Below, piece by piece: positions 34,471-43,169 of a DNA stretch of 64,000 nucleotides. A program made the translations under genes and the position numbers. Each line of letters opens with the position of its first letter. The stretch's first letter is position 1. The stretch is from positions 2,914,001-2,978,000 of the forward strand of contig NZ_AP025292.1 in the NCBI RefSeq assembly GCF_036492425.1. The letters are read 5' to 3'. The notes under the pieces are model-generated. The model was not told where the DNA came from. It did not search any database and saw only the letters and a list, made by a program, of their open reading frames with translations. The stretch comes from Persicobacter psychrovividus (GTDB lineage: Bacteria; Bacteroidota; Bacteroidia; Cytophagales; Cyclobacteriaceae).

Positions 34471-34676
34471 ACAAATGCTCCAACCAGGTAATACAGTACA
34501 AAAAACACCATTGCTGCACTTCCATACCATTTTACAACACGCCAGCGGTGGGCTTCATCATAAAACCACAACACACGCCAGGGCTCCCAAAGCCCTAATA
34601 ATAAAGACCCTAAACTAAAGAGGGCAAAACCGAGCAAAACATAAGAAACAGCCTCAATCATAACAAGCGATATCAT
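34467..34676 (-). CDS. small membrane protein, two helices
   Basis: This 69-residue protein is predicted to cross the membrane twice (about residues 6-28 and 48-68) with an aromatic, charged hinge WFYDEAHRWRVVKWYG. No family was recognised. Codon use and hydrophobic design look like a real gene. Its stop overlaps the end of the convergent lipoprotein gene. A second ATG five codons in is an alternative start. It follows the cytidylate-kinase-like gene but is separated from it by a terminator. Confidence 0.55.
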   Translation of the reverse strand: MISLVMIEAVSYVLLGFALFSLGSLLLGLWEPWRVLWFYDEAHRWRVVKWYGSAAMVFFVLYYLVGAFV

Positions 34677-34688
34677 TTCAGCAAATAT

Positions 34689-34715
34689 AAAAAAAGGAAC
34701 GACCGATGCGTTCCT
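34689..34715 (-). terminator. terminator of the cytidylate-kinase-like gene
   Basis: AAGGAACG and CGTTCCTT pair around an 8-base loop; on the minus strand T residues follow. Confidence 0.8.
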
Positions 34716-34742
34716 TAATTTATAATATTCATTTACGTGAGC

Positions 34743-35441
34743 CTATTTGAGGTACTTTTTCAGTTTGAGGGTATCATGTAAAATCTCGACAATCTCATCT
34801 TCTGTAAAGCGGGAGGTGTCTATTGTAAAATCAAACTGAACCTCTTTGCCTTTGGAGTAGAAGGACCTGAAATGCTCCCGACGCTTATCATTGCGCTCGA
34901 TGTATTCTTCTGCCTCCTGCTCATCAATCTCCCAACGCTCAATCAAATTCTGTTTCCGCCAACTTAAAGGGGCTTTTAGCGAGGTGTGCAAAGCCCGATC
35001 AAAGCCTTGTGTCAGGCTCTCTCCGGCACGACCTACAATAATAATGTTACCTTCCATAGCGAAGTCACGCACCACCTTCATGATGGTTTTCTTCACCTTC
35101 ACATCATTATAATTGTAGTAATTCTTTCCGAAGCTGAAAAACAAATCCTCTACCAATGCCCGACCTTCCTGATTATAGTTACGCTCTACCTCATCGACAC
35201 GGAGCTTCAGCTTCTCAGCCGCCGATTCCATCACCTCTTTATTGATATACCGCCACTTGGGCTTGGCATTGGGATAAAGTGCATTGAGCTTAACGACTAA
35301 TTTTTTGGCGATATGCTCAGCCCCACAACCCGCCTCACGGGAAATAGTCACCACAGGCAAGGCATTCTTGGTCTTGGGTGTGGCTGTTTCTTTAGCAATA
35401 TGCCCTGTCAGGTAACGGGTAAAAATATCTTTGTTAATCAT
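34743..35441 (-). CDS. cytidylate kinase-like family protein
   Basis: This 232-residue P-loop-type protein belongs to the cytidylate-kinase-like group. VTISREAGCGAEHIAKKL is the modified nucleotide-binding loop, GREAGCGA in place of GxxGxGK. NIIIVGRAGES lies in the central strand and a basic region (ERNDKRREHFRSFY) acts as lid. It differs from true CMK, so the substrate is uncertain. The last quarter (FTIDTSRFTEDEIVEIL) is typical for the family. The gene is monocistronic, divergent from aspS, with a 244-bp gap. Confidence 0.78.
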   Translation of the reverse strand: MINKDIFTRYLTGHIAKETATPKTKNALPVVTISREAGCGAEHIAKKLVVKLNALYPNAKPKWRYINKEVMESAAEKLKLRVDEVERNYNQEGRALVEDLFFSFGKNYYNYNDVKVKKTIMKVVRDFAMEGNIIIVGRAGESLTQGFDRALHTSLKAPLSWRKQNLIERWEIDEQEAEEYIERNDKRREHFRSFYSKGKEVQFDFTIDTSRFTEDEIVEILHDTLKLKKYLK

Positions 35442-35653
35442 ACTTTAAAAAGGTTAGTCATCTATAAATAAGAACGTTTCAAGCCCTGCAGTTGTTGAAA
35501 ATGTATGTGCTTTTTATTGAGATTAGCCAAGGAAATAAAATATTGGTCGTTAAAAAATTGCTCCCTGTTAGGTGTTCAACTCATCAGAAAAAAATATTCC
35601 ACTTCTTTCTCATGGAATCTGTGATGAATCAACGATTTACCGCTGAATATTTT

Positions 35654-35661
35654 TAAATTTG
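35654..35661 (+). promoter_or_regulatory. likely -7 element of aspS
   Basis: TAAATTTG fits TAnnTTTG and lies 25 bases before the chosen aspS ATG, which supports that start over the upstream in-frame alternative at 35659. A clean -33 box is not seen. Confidence 0.5.
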
Positions 35662-35685
35662 CAACGAAAAACAAGTTACCGAAAT

Positions 35686-37446
35686 ATGTACAGATCACAT
35701 ACCTGCGGAGAACTCCGCATTGAGGATGTAAATAAAGAAGTTACCCTATCCGGATGGGTACAACGTGTTCGCGATAAAGGCGGCATGATTTGGGTGGACC
35801 TTCGCGACCGCTATGGTATCACGCAACTGATGTTTGAAGATGGTGTTTCTGCTGCGGAAGTTTTGGACAGCGCGCGTTCTTTGGGACGTGAGTTTGTAAT
35901 CCAGGCGACCGGTACAGTGGTGGAGCGTTATTCTAAAAATGACAAAATCCCAACGGGTGCTGTTGAGATCAAAGTAACTGCCTTGAAAGTATTGAATGCG
36001 GCAAAATTGCCTCCATTCATGATTGAAGACGATACCGATGGTGGGGATGACCTTCGCATGAAGTACCGCTATTTGGACTTGCGCCGTAACCCTGTTCGTG
36101 AGAAGTTGGCTTTGCGCCACCGCATCGCTCAGGAGGTTCGTCGTTATTTGGATGAGCAACAATTCCTGGAGATCGAAACACCTGTTTTGATCAAATCTAC
36201 CCCTGAAGGCGCGCGTGATTTCATCGTTCCTTCACGTATGAACCCAGGAGAGTTTTACGCTTTACCACAGTCGCCACAAACCTTCAAACAATTGTTGATG
36301 GTTTCAGGATTTGACCGTTACTTCCAAATCGTAAAATGTTTCCGTGATGAGGATTTGCGTGCGGACCGTCAGCCTGAATTTACTCAGATAGACTGCGAGT
36401 TGGCTTTTATTGAGCAGCAGGACATCCTGGATATTTTCGAAGGCATGGTACGCCACTTGTTCCGCATGGTCTTGAATCAGGAAATTGGTGATTTCCCACA
36501 TATGGAATACGCCGATGCAATGCGCCTTTATGGTTCAGACAAGCCAGATATCCGTTTCGGAATGGAATTCGTTGAGCTGAACGATGTGGCTCAGAACAAA
36601 GGCTTCAAAGTATTTGACGATGCTGAATTGGTTGTGGGTATCAAAGCTGAAGGTTGTGGTACGTACACTCGTAAGCAATTGGATGCCTTGACCAACTTTG
36701 TGAAATCTCAGCAGGTAGGTGCCAAAGGTTTGGTCTATGTGAAATGCAACGAAGATGGTTCTTTCAAATCATCTGTTGATAAATTCTTCGATCAGGAGGC
36801 TTTGGCTGCCTGGGCAACGAAGATGGAAGCTAAGCCAGGCGATTTGTTGTTGGTATTGTCGGGTGGCATGGACGCTGCTCGCAAGCAAATGAACGAATTG
36901 CGTTTGCATATGGGTAATGAGTTGGGCTTGCGCAAAGCAGGTGAATTCAAGCCATTGTGGGTTGTAAACTTCCCATTGTTGGAGTGGGACGAAGAAACTT
37001 CTCGTTTCCATGCGATGCACCACCCATTCACCTCGCCTAAGCCTGAGGATATGCACTTGTTGGATACTGATCCAGGTGCGGTTCGTGCCAATGCTTACGA
37101 TATGGTGATCAATGGTGTAGAGATTGGTGGTGGTTCTATCCGTATCCACGACCGCGAGCAACAGCAATTGATGTTCAAACACCTTGGTTTCACTGAAGAG
37201 GAAGCCAAAGAGCAGTTTGGTTTCTTGATGGAAGCGTTCGAATACGGTGCACCTCCTCATGGTGGTATCGCCCTTGGTTTCGACCGCTTGTGTGCCATGT
37301 TTGGTGGTTCTGAATCTATCCGTGACTATATCGCCTTCCCGAAAAACAACTCAGGACGTGATGTGATGATTGATTCTCCTGCATTGGTAGACAACGCACA
37401 GCTTAATGAGCTACAAATCGCTTTGAACTTGAAAAAAGAGGATTAA
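35686..37446 (+). CDS. aspS: aspartyl-tRNA synthetase
   Basis: The enzyme charges tRNA-Asp with aspartate. The 586-residue protein is the bacterial type. An OB-fold anticodon-binding domain is at about 15-105 ([15 protein letters not shown]). The class II core carries motif 2 in [20 protein letters not shown]. The bacteria-specific GAD insertion domain is at about 290-410, and motif 3 is [16 protein letters not shown]. The start ATG at 35686 gives [11 protein letters not shown], which aligns with the normal AspS N-terminus. Codon use is unusually G-rich at third positions (TTG, GGT) compared with neighbours, as seen for highly expressed genes here. Confidence 0.96.
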   Translation: MYRSHTCGELRIEDVNKEVTLSGWVQRVRDKGGMIWVDLRDRYGITQLMFEDGVSAAEVLDSARSLGREFVIQATGTVVERYSKNDKIPTGAVEIKVTALKVLNAAKLPPFMIEDDTDGGDDLRMKYRYLDLRRNPVREKLALRHRIAQEVRRYLDEQQFLEIETPVLIKSTPEGARDFIVPSRMNPGEFYALPQSPQTFKQLLMVSGFDRYFQIVKCFRDEDLRADRQPEFTQIDCELAFIEQQDILDIFEGMVRHLFRMVLNQEIGDFPHMEYADAMRLYGSDKPDIRFGMEFVELNDVAQNKGFKVFDDAELVVGIKAEGCGTYTRKQLDALTNFVKSQQVGAKGLVYVKCNEDGSFKSSVDKFFDQEALAAWATKMEAKPGDLLLVLSGGMDAARKQMNELRLHMGNELGLRKAGEFKPLWVVNFPLLEWDEETSRFHAMHHPFTSPKPEDMHLLDTDPGAVRANAYDMVINGVEIGGGSIRIHDREQQQLMFKHLGFTEEEAKEQFGFLMEAFEYGAPPHGGIALGFDRLCAMFGGSESIRDYIAFPKNNSGRDVMIDSPALVDNAQLNELQIALNLKKED

Positions 37447-37469
37447 TCCGCTGATCATAAAATATAAAA

Positions 37470-37506
37470 AATTCCCCTGAACAGATGCTTCAGGGGGATT
37501 TTTTTT
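37470..37506. terminator. terminator between aspS and the DUF2141 gene
   Basis: TCCCCTGA and TCAGGGGGA form the stem followed by eight T residues. It overlaps the last base pairs of the convergent DUF2141 gene. Confidence 0.88.
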
Positions 37507-37933
37507 ATCCAAATATTTTTTCAACCGTTATTTCAATGGTCTTTTTTTCCTGTCCATTCATGGTAAATTTCGCCTTTTGAAAATCAGGCTTTCCCATTTT
37601 TGGATAATTACTGATCCCTACGGCTTCTTTCGGCATCCCGATAAAATTGGTATCAATCTTACCATTGTCATTCTCATCATGGGCTACCATCATCGCATAA
37701 GTACCTTCAGGAAGATCATCGAACACAATCCGACAAGCACCATCAGAGAAGCTCAGGTTACCTTGTTTGTAAGCTTTATCCCATTCTTTCGGAAAACCCT
37801 CCTCTGTAGAAAATAAAGCAAAAAGGACTTTCCCTTCTGGGCCACTCAGCCCTTTTACATTGACAACTAAACTGCTTTGGGCTTGTGCAGCACAGGCAAA
37901 CGACAGCAATATTAAGGTGATTAAAGTTCTCAT
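37505..37933 (-). CDS. DUF2141 domain secreted protein
   Basis: This 142-residue protein has a cleavable signal peptide (LITLILLSFACAAQAQ) and a single DUF2141 beta-sandwich domain. Typical patterns are VNVKGLSGPEGKVLFALF, FDDLPEGTYAMMVAHDENDN, GKIDTNFIGMPKEAVGISN. The D-E-N-D-N-G-K-I-D loop resembles a calcium-binding site. Function is unknown, but these proteins are periplasmic or outer-surface. It is monocistronic. Confidence 0.85.
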   Translation of the reverse strand: MRTLITLILLSFACAAQAQSSLVVNVKGLSGPEGKVLFALFSTEEGFPKEWDKAYKQGNLSFSDGACRIVFDDLPEGTYAMMVAHDENDNGKIDTNFIGMPKEAVGISNYPKMGKPDFQKAKFTMNGQEKKTIEITVEKIFG

Positions 37934-38037
37934 TTAATTTAGGTTTCGTTGAGCATCCAAGATAGCTTATTGTACGGATTCTAAAAATAATAATCCGACC
38001 AGACAGGAGAATTTAAAGATGAAACGGGCATAAAAAA

Positions 38038-38063
38038 ACACCTTCCCACAAGGAGAAGGTGCT
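38038..38063 (-). terminator. terminator of the sugar transporter gene
   Basis: GCACCTTC and GAAGGTGT pair around a 9-base loop on the minus strand, followed by seven T residues. Confidence 0.88.
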
Positions 38064-38092
38064 ATTTATATTTTCAAAGATCAGCTGAATGC

Positions 38093-39421
38093 TTACTCTG
38101 TAATTTCTTTTGTGAAATTGTGCTTGTGTCCTACCAAAGCATAGAACAATAAATAAACCTCACAAGCAATCACCAATACCCATGTCATAGACCATCCGCC
38201 TAAAGCATCAGCGAAGATTCCTTGTACCCATGGAAGGATAGCTCCACCGGCTACACCGATCATCAATGCGCCAGAACCTTTAGAAGTATAAACACCCAAT
38301 TTATCAATTGCCAATGAGAAGATCGCACCCCACATTACTGAGTGTACCAAACCAACACCTACCAAATACCAAGGGTTTGAAGTAAGCATTGCAGTAACAA
38401 TCAAAACAATAGCGATGATTGTTGTTGCAGTCAACTGCACACTTCCTGAAATTTTAGATAGGAAAGATCCACACAAGCGGCCTACCAACATACCACCCCA
38501 ATACAATGAGGCCATCAATGATGGAACGGCTAATTCTTTCCAGAACAAGAAGTCTGTAGTTTTTGAAATCGCACCGATTTTACCCAAGTTTTCAGCATAC
38601 AAGTTGATGTTTGCACCAATACAAACCTCAGCACCTACATAAACGAAGATACCAACTACACCCAAAACCAGGTGTCTGTATGACCAAACACTGTTTTTCA
38701 ACTTAGCTACCTCACCACCTTCAGAAGCTGAAGACGCTACCTCAGGAAGGTTCAAACGGCTTACCAAGAATGCAACTACTGCTACTACTGCGATCAGTAC
38801 AAAGAAAGGACTGATTACTTTATCTACTGTAGGAGCTACGTTTCCAAAAACCAAATAAGTTACAAACAATGGCGCAATAGTAGTACCGATAGAGTTCGAA
38901 GAACCACCAATACTCATACGGGTTACTGATGATGTACCAGGAACCTGACAAACTGCCAAATAAGGATTAATAACCACCTGAAGCGTTGCAATAGAACAAC
39001 CCAGGATATAAGATCCTATTAAGAAAATAAAATAAGCATATGGTACTGAAGCCGCCCCAAAAGCCATGCTTCCCATATCTAAACCTGCCAATGCAGAAGA
39101 TACAAATACAGCCAATCCAACCAACAACATGATCAGTCCTCGAATCAGTGTGTTTTTGTAACCAAAAGCCTCTGCCCAACGAGAGGAGATATTACCCATT
39201 GTTGGGAAACCCATAAAAAATGCGAACGTCAATAGAGTCGTCAGCGTGTTTTTCAAAGAACCCGCATCACTTAGAAATGCTTCCTTAAGTGGGGCCTGAA
39301 ATTGTTGGTTTACTACCGTCAAAAAACCAACGATGAAAAACAAACCTACCATGATCATAAATGGACCAGTGTAGTTCGTCTCCTTGGTTTGTTTGTTTTC
39401 CTTTGTCATTACTTCTGCCAT
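38093..39421 (-). CDS. FucP-type sugar:H+ symporter (glucose/galactose MFS)
   Basis: This 442-residue inner-membrane protein has 12 predicted helices of the major facilitator superfamily, fucose/glucose/galactose permease family. Motifs include MVGLFFIVGFLTVVNQ, FFMGFPTMGNISSRWAEAFGYK and the central QVVINPYLAV-type stretch. It is divergent from galK, with a 360-bp gap, so galactose or glucose uptake is the natural guess. The alternate start at Met5 is possible. The gene is followed by a terminator on its strand. Confidence 0.88.
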   Translation of the reverse strand: MAEVMTKENKQTKETNYTGPFMIMVGLFFIVGFLTVVNQQFQAPLKEAFLSDAGSLKNTLTTLLTFAFFMGFPTMGNISSRWAEAFGYKNTLIRGLIMLLVGLAVFVSSALAGLDMGSMAFGAASVPYAYFIFLIGSYILGCSIATLQVVINPYLAVCQVPGTSSVTRMSIGGSSNSIGTTIAPLFVTYLVFGNVAPTVDKVISPFFVLIAVVAVVAFLVSRLNLPEVASSASEGGEVAKLKNSVWSYRHLVLGVVGIFVYVGAEVCIGANINLYAENLGKIGAISKTTDFLFWKELAVPSLMASLYWGGMLVGRLCGSFLSKISGSVQLTATTIIAIVLIVTAMLTSNPWYLVGVGLVHSVMWGAIFSLAIDKLGVYTSKGSGALMIGVAGGAILPWVQGIFADALGGWSMTWVLVIACEVYLLFYALVGHKHNFTKEITE

Positions 39422-39781
39422 GATTTCTTAAAAATTAAATCTTTTCATCGGTTGTTAATTGTACAACTATCAAACCGACCATATTGCCAAATATGAAGCA
39501 CAATATAGCATTCATTTTATCAAATTTAAAAAATGAACCACTACCTTTTTAAAAAATAAGCGCATATAGATAATTTTATTGACAATAATCATGTTTTTAA
39601 CGCAACCTTTCTCAACTGCTCTAATTCTTGATCCTCACCACGCCCTGACGGGGGAATCGAACAATTACCTAATCTTGTCGCAATCCTAACAAAACTGAAG
39701 GGTATTTATTGAAGATCCATAAGGATTCAAAACTGATTTTCAGCAAAATAATCTTACATTTAACTTTCTGAAAATAGAACT
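39422..39781. other. divergent regulatory region between the MFS gene and galK
   Basis: This 360-bp AT-rich gap must hold both promoters. A weak -7-like TACATTTA lies at 39755-39762 before galK. A GC-richer island at 39635-39675 contains GGGGGAATCGAAC, the reverse complement of a tRNA T-loop sequence, but the flanking T stem does not pair. No regulator gene is adjacent. Confidence 0.5.
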
Positions 39782-40930
39782 ATGGATACTTTAAAACTTG
39801 TTGAAAAATTTGAATCTCAGTGGGATGAGAATCACATCACCTCTCGGGCACCTGGGAGAATGAACATTATCGGTGAGCATACCGATTACAATGGAGGTTT
39901 CGTTCTTCCTGCGGCAATCGATAAAGAGATTGTTTGCATCTTGCAGGCCAACAATACCAATACGATCAATGCAATTGCAAGTGACCTTGACGAAAAAGAA
40001 AGTTTCACTCTTGAACAAATAACAGCAACCAATGGCTGGATAAATTACATCAAAGGAGTTGTTGCTGAACTGATTAAAAAAGGGGTAAAAGTACAGGGTT
40101 TTAATCTTGTCTTCGGTGGCGATGTACCCTTAGGGGCAGGTTTATCCTCTTCCGCAGCCCTGGAATGCGCATTAGCAACAGGCTTGAATAACTTATTTGG
40201 CGGAAAGCTGAGTCAAAGGGAAATCGCACTTGTAGGCCAAGCCGCTGAACACAATTATGCGGGGGTGAAATGCGGTATTATGGATCAATTTGCATCCACT
40301 TTTGGTCAAAAAGATCATGTGATAAAAATCGATTGTAAGCATCAGGAAACAGCACATTTTCCATTAAACACACAAGGGTTCAAATGGGTGCTTTGTAATA
40401 CTGGAGTGAGTCATTCTCTGGCATCCTCAGAATATAACACACGTCGGGAACAATGTGAGGCAGGTGTTGCCGTTCTTCAAAAAGAGATGCCGAAGCTCGA
40501 AGATTTGCGTGGCGCGACCTTAGCACAGTTGAAGGCGCACCGATCAGCCATGGATCCAACTATCTATAAAAGGTGTGAATTTGTTATTAATGAAAACGAG
40601 CGTGTCCTGAAGGCCTGTAAGCATTTAGAGAATAATGAACTCGATGCCCTTGGTGCTTTAATTTACGCTTCTCATGACGGCTTGCAACATGACTATGAGG
40701 TGAGTTGTAAGGAGCTTGATTTCTTGGTAGACCAAACCAGAGACAACGATCAGGTATTTGGTGCAAGAATGATGGGCGGCGGCTTTGGAGGCTGTACAAT
40801 TAATTTGGTAAGAACAAATGCCGTAGATTCATTCATTGAAATGCAAACGGAAGCATATCAGAAGCAATTCAATCGCAAGTTAGTTTGCTATACCGTAGTA
40901 ACTGGTGATGGTGCTCGCGTAGAGGATTAA
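39782..40930 (+). CDS. galK: galactokinase
   Basis: The enzyme phosphorylates alpha-D-galactose to galactose 1-phosphate, the first committed step of the Leloir pathway. The 382-residue GHMP kinase shows the galactokinase signature SRAPGRMNIIGEHTDYNGG near residue 21, the ATP loop GDVPLGAGLSSSAALE, the catalytic region AGVKCGIMDQFAS with Asp, and MGGGFGGCTINL near the C-terminus. GalT and galE are not present. It pairs with the divergent sugar transporter. Confidence 0.96.
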   Translation: MDTLKLVEKFESQWDENHITSRAPGRMNIIGEHTDYNGGFVLPAAIDKEIVCILQANNTNTINAIASDLDEKESFTLEQITATNGWINYIKGVVAELIKKGVKVQGFNLVFGGDVPLGAGLSSSAALECALATGLNNLFGGKLSQREIALVGQAAEHNYAGVKCGIMDQFASTFGQKDHVIKIDCKHQETAHFPLNTQGFKWVLCNTGVSHSLASSEYNTRREQCEAGVAVLQKEMPKLEDLRGATLAQLKAHRSAMDPTIYKRCEFVINENERVLKACKHLENNELDALGALIYASHDGLQHDYEVSCKELDFLVDQTRDNDQVFGARMMGGGFGGCTINLVRTNAVDSFIEMQTEAYQKQFNRKLVCYTVVTGDGARVED

Positions 40931-40987
40931 TGGAGCGAACGAGCCTCATGAAGCATCATTTTAGTCTGTAGATATTTCAAAAGCATT

Positions 40988-41039
40988 AAAACGGGTCACC
41001 GATATCCACAATGGTTAAGGATATTGGTAACCCGTTTTA
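40988..41039 (+). terminator. terminator of galK
   Basis: AAAACGGGT plus ACC and ATATCC pair with GGATAT, GGT and ACCCGTTTT, a long stem with small bulges and short T run. Confidence 0.85.
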
Positions 41040-41097
41040 TTTTCACTTGTAAATGACATCCAATAAGCTGATCGCAAAAACATCCTGTTCTTCTGCA

Positions 41098-41937
41098 TCA
41101 GTGGGAATACGAAGCAAAAAAGAGAGCCGTAACCACCACCATCCCATCCATTAGCACTTTAAAGTAATACACCGGACGTTGATCATTGACCCCAAGTACC
41201 AAGCCTACATTGATCAGCAGTAAGGCCAGTAACCCTCCCAAAGGGTAGGCTCCCACGAAATAAGCAATAGCCGTAAAAACAACCAATAATAGAACAGCAA
41301 TTAGCTTGGTATAGCCTGCGCCTACCGCTCGCGTAATTGTCCATAGATTTTGCGATTGATCAGAATGAATATCGCGAATATCGAATGGTAAGGTGATGGC
41401 TAAAATATAGACAAACCAGCATAGAAAATGAGTGAAGATATCTGCCTTATCAAGCGGTAGGCCCAACAAAGCGGCAGGGTAGTAACTCCCAAGCATAGCC
41501 CATACATAGGCAATCAAAAAAACTTTAAGATAGGGGATTCGTCGCCAGGTACGAAACTGAAATGGAAGGCTCGCAGGAAAATGATAGAGCACCGCAATAG
41601 TTCCTAAATGAAAGAGTAGCTGAACAGGCAGGGCAAAAGTCAGCATCACCAATGCATAAAGCAGGAGCAGGCAGGGATAAAATACGCTGCCTTCGATGGG
41701 TTTTCCACTTATCAACAAGTTTATGCACTTATCCACAGCCAATTTGTGCATAAACCAATCTATGCGATAGATGAATACACAAGCACAAAAGACCAATACC
41801 CAGTTGAACCCACCTATATCAAACCAATTATAACCCAACGACTTAACACCTGAAAACAGCATGATACAGCCGATCAGACCAATCAAAATTTGGCTCTTAA
41901 ATAAATAATCACGGTAAGGTTTTTTGCTTATCCACAT
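41098..41937 (-). CDS. UbiA-like polytopic membrane protein
   Basis: This 279-residue protein has about eight to nine transmembrane helices and a pattern like UbiA-family prenyltransferases. The second Asp-rich motif appears as FDIRDIHSDQSQN, followed by a helix with TITRAVG. The first Asp-rich motif is reduced to YRIDWFMHKLAVDK. UbiA enzymes move isoprenoid chains onto aromatic acceptors in quinone or haem synthesis; a degenerate first motif makes the reaction uncertain. The frame opens eight codons earlier at a TTG; ATG at 41937 is preferred. Its 5' coding region contains several DnaA boxes. Confidence 0.65.
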   Translation of the reverse strand: MWISKKPYRDYLFKSQILIGLIGCIMLFSGVKSLGYNWFDIGGFNWVLVFCACVFIYRIDWFMHKLAVDKCINLLISGKPIEGSVFYPCLLLLYALVMLTFALPVQLLFHLGTIAVLYHFPASLPFQFRTWRRIPYLKVFLIAYVWAMLGSYYPAALLGLPLDKADIFTHFLCWFVYILAITLPFDIRDIHSDQSQNLWTITRAVGAGYTKLIAVLLLVVFTAIAYFVGAYPLGGLLALLLINVGLVLGVNDQRPVYYFKVLMDGMVVVTALFFASYSH

Positions 41938-42175
41938 ATTCAAAGTACAAACTACCCACAAATTGTGGATAACTTCTTTCTAAAGGGTTTATTTCAAGCG
42001 TTCAAAGATGTAAAAATAGAACTGAATTCAATAAAATGTGTATAACTGGACGCTATTTTAGTTTTTTGTCCGAAATTCAGTCTCAACTATTCCTTTTTGT
42101 GGATAAGCGGATGAAAAAAGTTAATCGCATAAAAAATCCACCCAAAAAATTGAGTGGATTTCTGTTTTATCAACA
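41701..42175. other. DnaA-box cluster, candidate oriC or DnaA-binding locus
   Basis: Perfect TTWTNCACA boxes occur at 41729-41737 (+), 41745-41753 (-), 41928-41936 (+), 41964-41972 (-), 42037-42045 (-) and 42098-42106 (-). One-mismatch boxes are at 41701-41709, 41709-41717, 41721-41729 and 42167-42175. They span the UbiA-like 5' end and the 262-bp AT-rich gap to atpG. By chance fewer than one perfect box would be expected in this span. The neighbouring genes point toward this site, which is unusual for an origin, so a DnaA-titration or regulatory site is the alternative. Confidence 0.6.
42128..42156 (-). terminator. terminator of the ATP synthase operon
   Basis: AAATCCAC and GTGGATTT pair around a 12-base loop on the minus strand, followed by T residues. 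It lies 44 bases after the atpG stop. Confidence 0.8.
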
Positions 42176-42199
42176 ATCCGTCGGTCGGAATAATAAATA

Positions 42200-43108
42200 T
42201 TATTGAGCCAATGCCTCTGCACCTGCGGTGATCTCCAAGATCTCCGTAGTAATTGCAGCCTGACGCGTACGGTTGTAAAGTAAGTTCAAGTCTTTCAATA
42301 ATTCTGCAGCGTTATCAGTTGCTTTATCCATCGCTGTCATACGGGCACCATGCTCAGAAGCATTGGATTCCAGAACTGCGCGGAAAAAACGCATTTTCAA
42401 ACCGTGAGGGATCAATTCATCCAACAAAGCGCCTGGGTTTTGATCGAAAATATAATCGATCGCCATACCGCCATGTTTAGCATCCTTGTTTGCCTCCTCT
42501 TCCTCTTCACGAGGTTGTGCAGGCAAAAATACCTCTTCGCGCAAAAGCTGAGTAGCCACGTTCTTGAATTCATTGTAGATCAAATCAACTTGATCGTACT
42601 TTCCTTCAATGAACATTTCCATCATGTATTCTGCAACCAATCGAGCACTGTTGAATGACAAGTCGTTGAACAACTCATAATACTTATCGATCACCACATA
42701 CTTGTTCTTCGCAAAGTACTCATATGCTTTTTTACCGATAGGCAAGATGGTCAACTTTCCAGCATCACGTTGCGATGCATAGTTGTCTTCAATGCGCTGA
42801 ACAGCTTGTTTAATGACATTTGTGTTGAAACCGCCACACAATCCTCTGTCAGAAGTAATCACGACAAGCAATACAGATTCCACTTCTTCTCTAACCTGAG
42901 CGAAGTCGCGTTTTACCTGTACACCTGATGCCACTTCATTTACGTGATCAAGAATCTCGTCAAATTTCTCTGCGTAAGGACGCATTTGCATAATTCTATC
43001 CTGCGCTCGACGTAGTTTCGATGCCGCTACCATTTTCATGGCTTTGGTAATTTGCTGGGTAGAATCTACAGACTTGATCCGAGCCTTGATTTCTTTGAGG
43101 TTTGCCAT
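42200..43108 (-). CDS. atpG: ATP synthase F1 subunit gamma
   Basis: The gamma subunit is the central rotor shaft of F1. The 302-residue protein begins with the conserved KEIKARIKSVDSTQQITKAM and ends with NRTRQAAITTEILEITAGAEAL, the two coiled-coil ends. ITSDRGLCGGFNTN is also diagnostic. A charged REEEEEANKDAKHGG insertion at about 200-215 makes it slightly longer than the E. coli protein. It is the last gene of the block; atpD and atpC do not follow. Confidence 0.96.
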   Translation of the reverse strand: MANLKEIKARIKSVDSTQQITKAMKMVAASKLRRAQDRIMQMRPYAEKFDEILDHVNEVASGVQVKRDFAQVREEVESVLLVVITSDRGLCGGFNTNVIKQAVQRIEDNYASQRDAGKLTILPIGKKAYEYFAKNKYVVIDKYYELFNDLSFNSARLVAEYMMEMFIEGKYDQVDLIYNEFKNVATQLLREEVFLPAQPREEEEEANKDAKHGGMAIDYIFDQNPGALLDELIPHGLKMRFFRAVLESNASEHGARMTAMDKATDNAAELLKDLNLLYNRTRQAAITTEILEITAGAEALAQ

Positions 43109-43169
43109 AATTTTATTTTATATCAGTAAAAGGCTCAAGCCCAAAAGCTCGAACCTTTAACTTTTAATA

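Noticed and set aside
34743-35441. True cytidylate kinase (cmk)
   Set aside because: The nucleotide loop reads REAGCGA and the overall pattern fits the cytidylate-kinase-like family instead.
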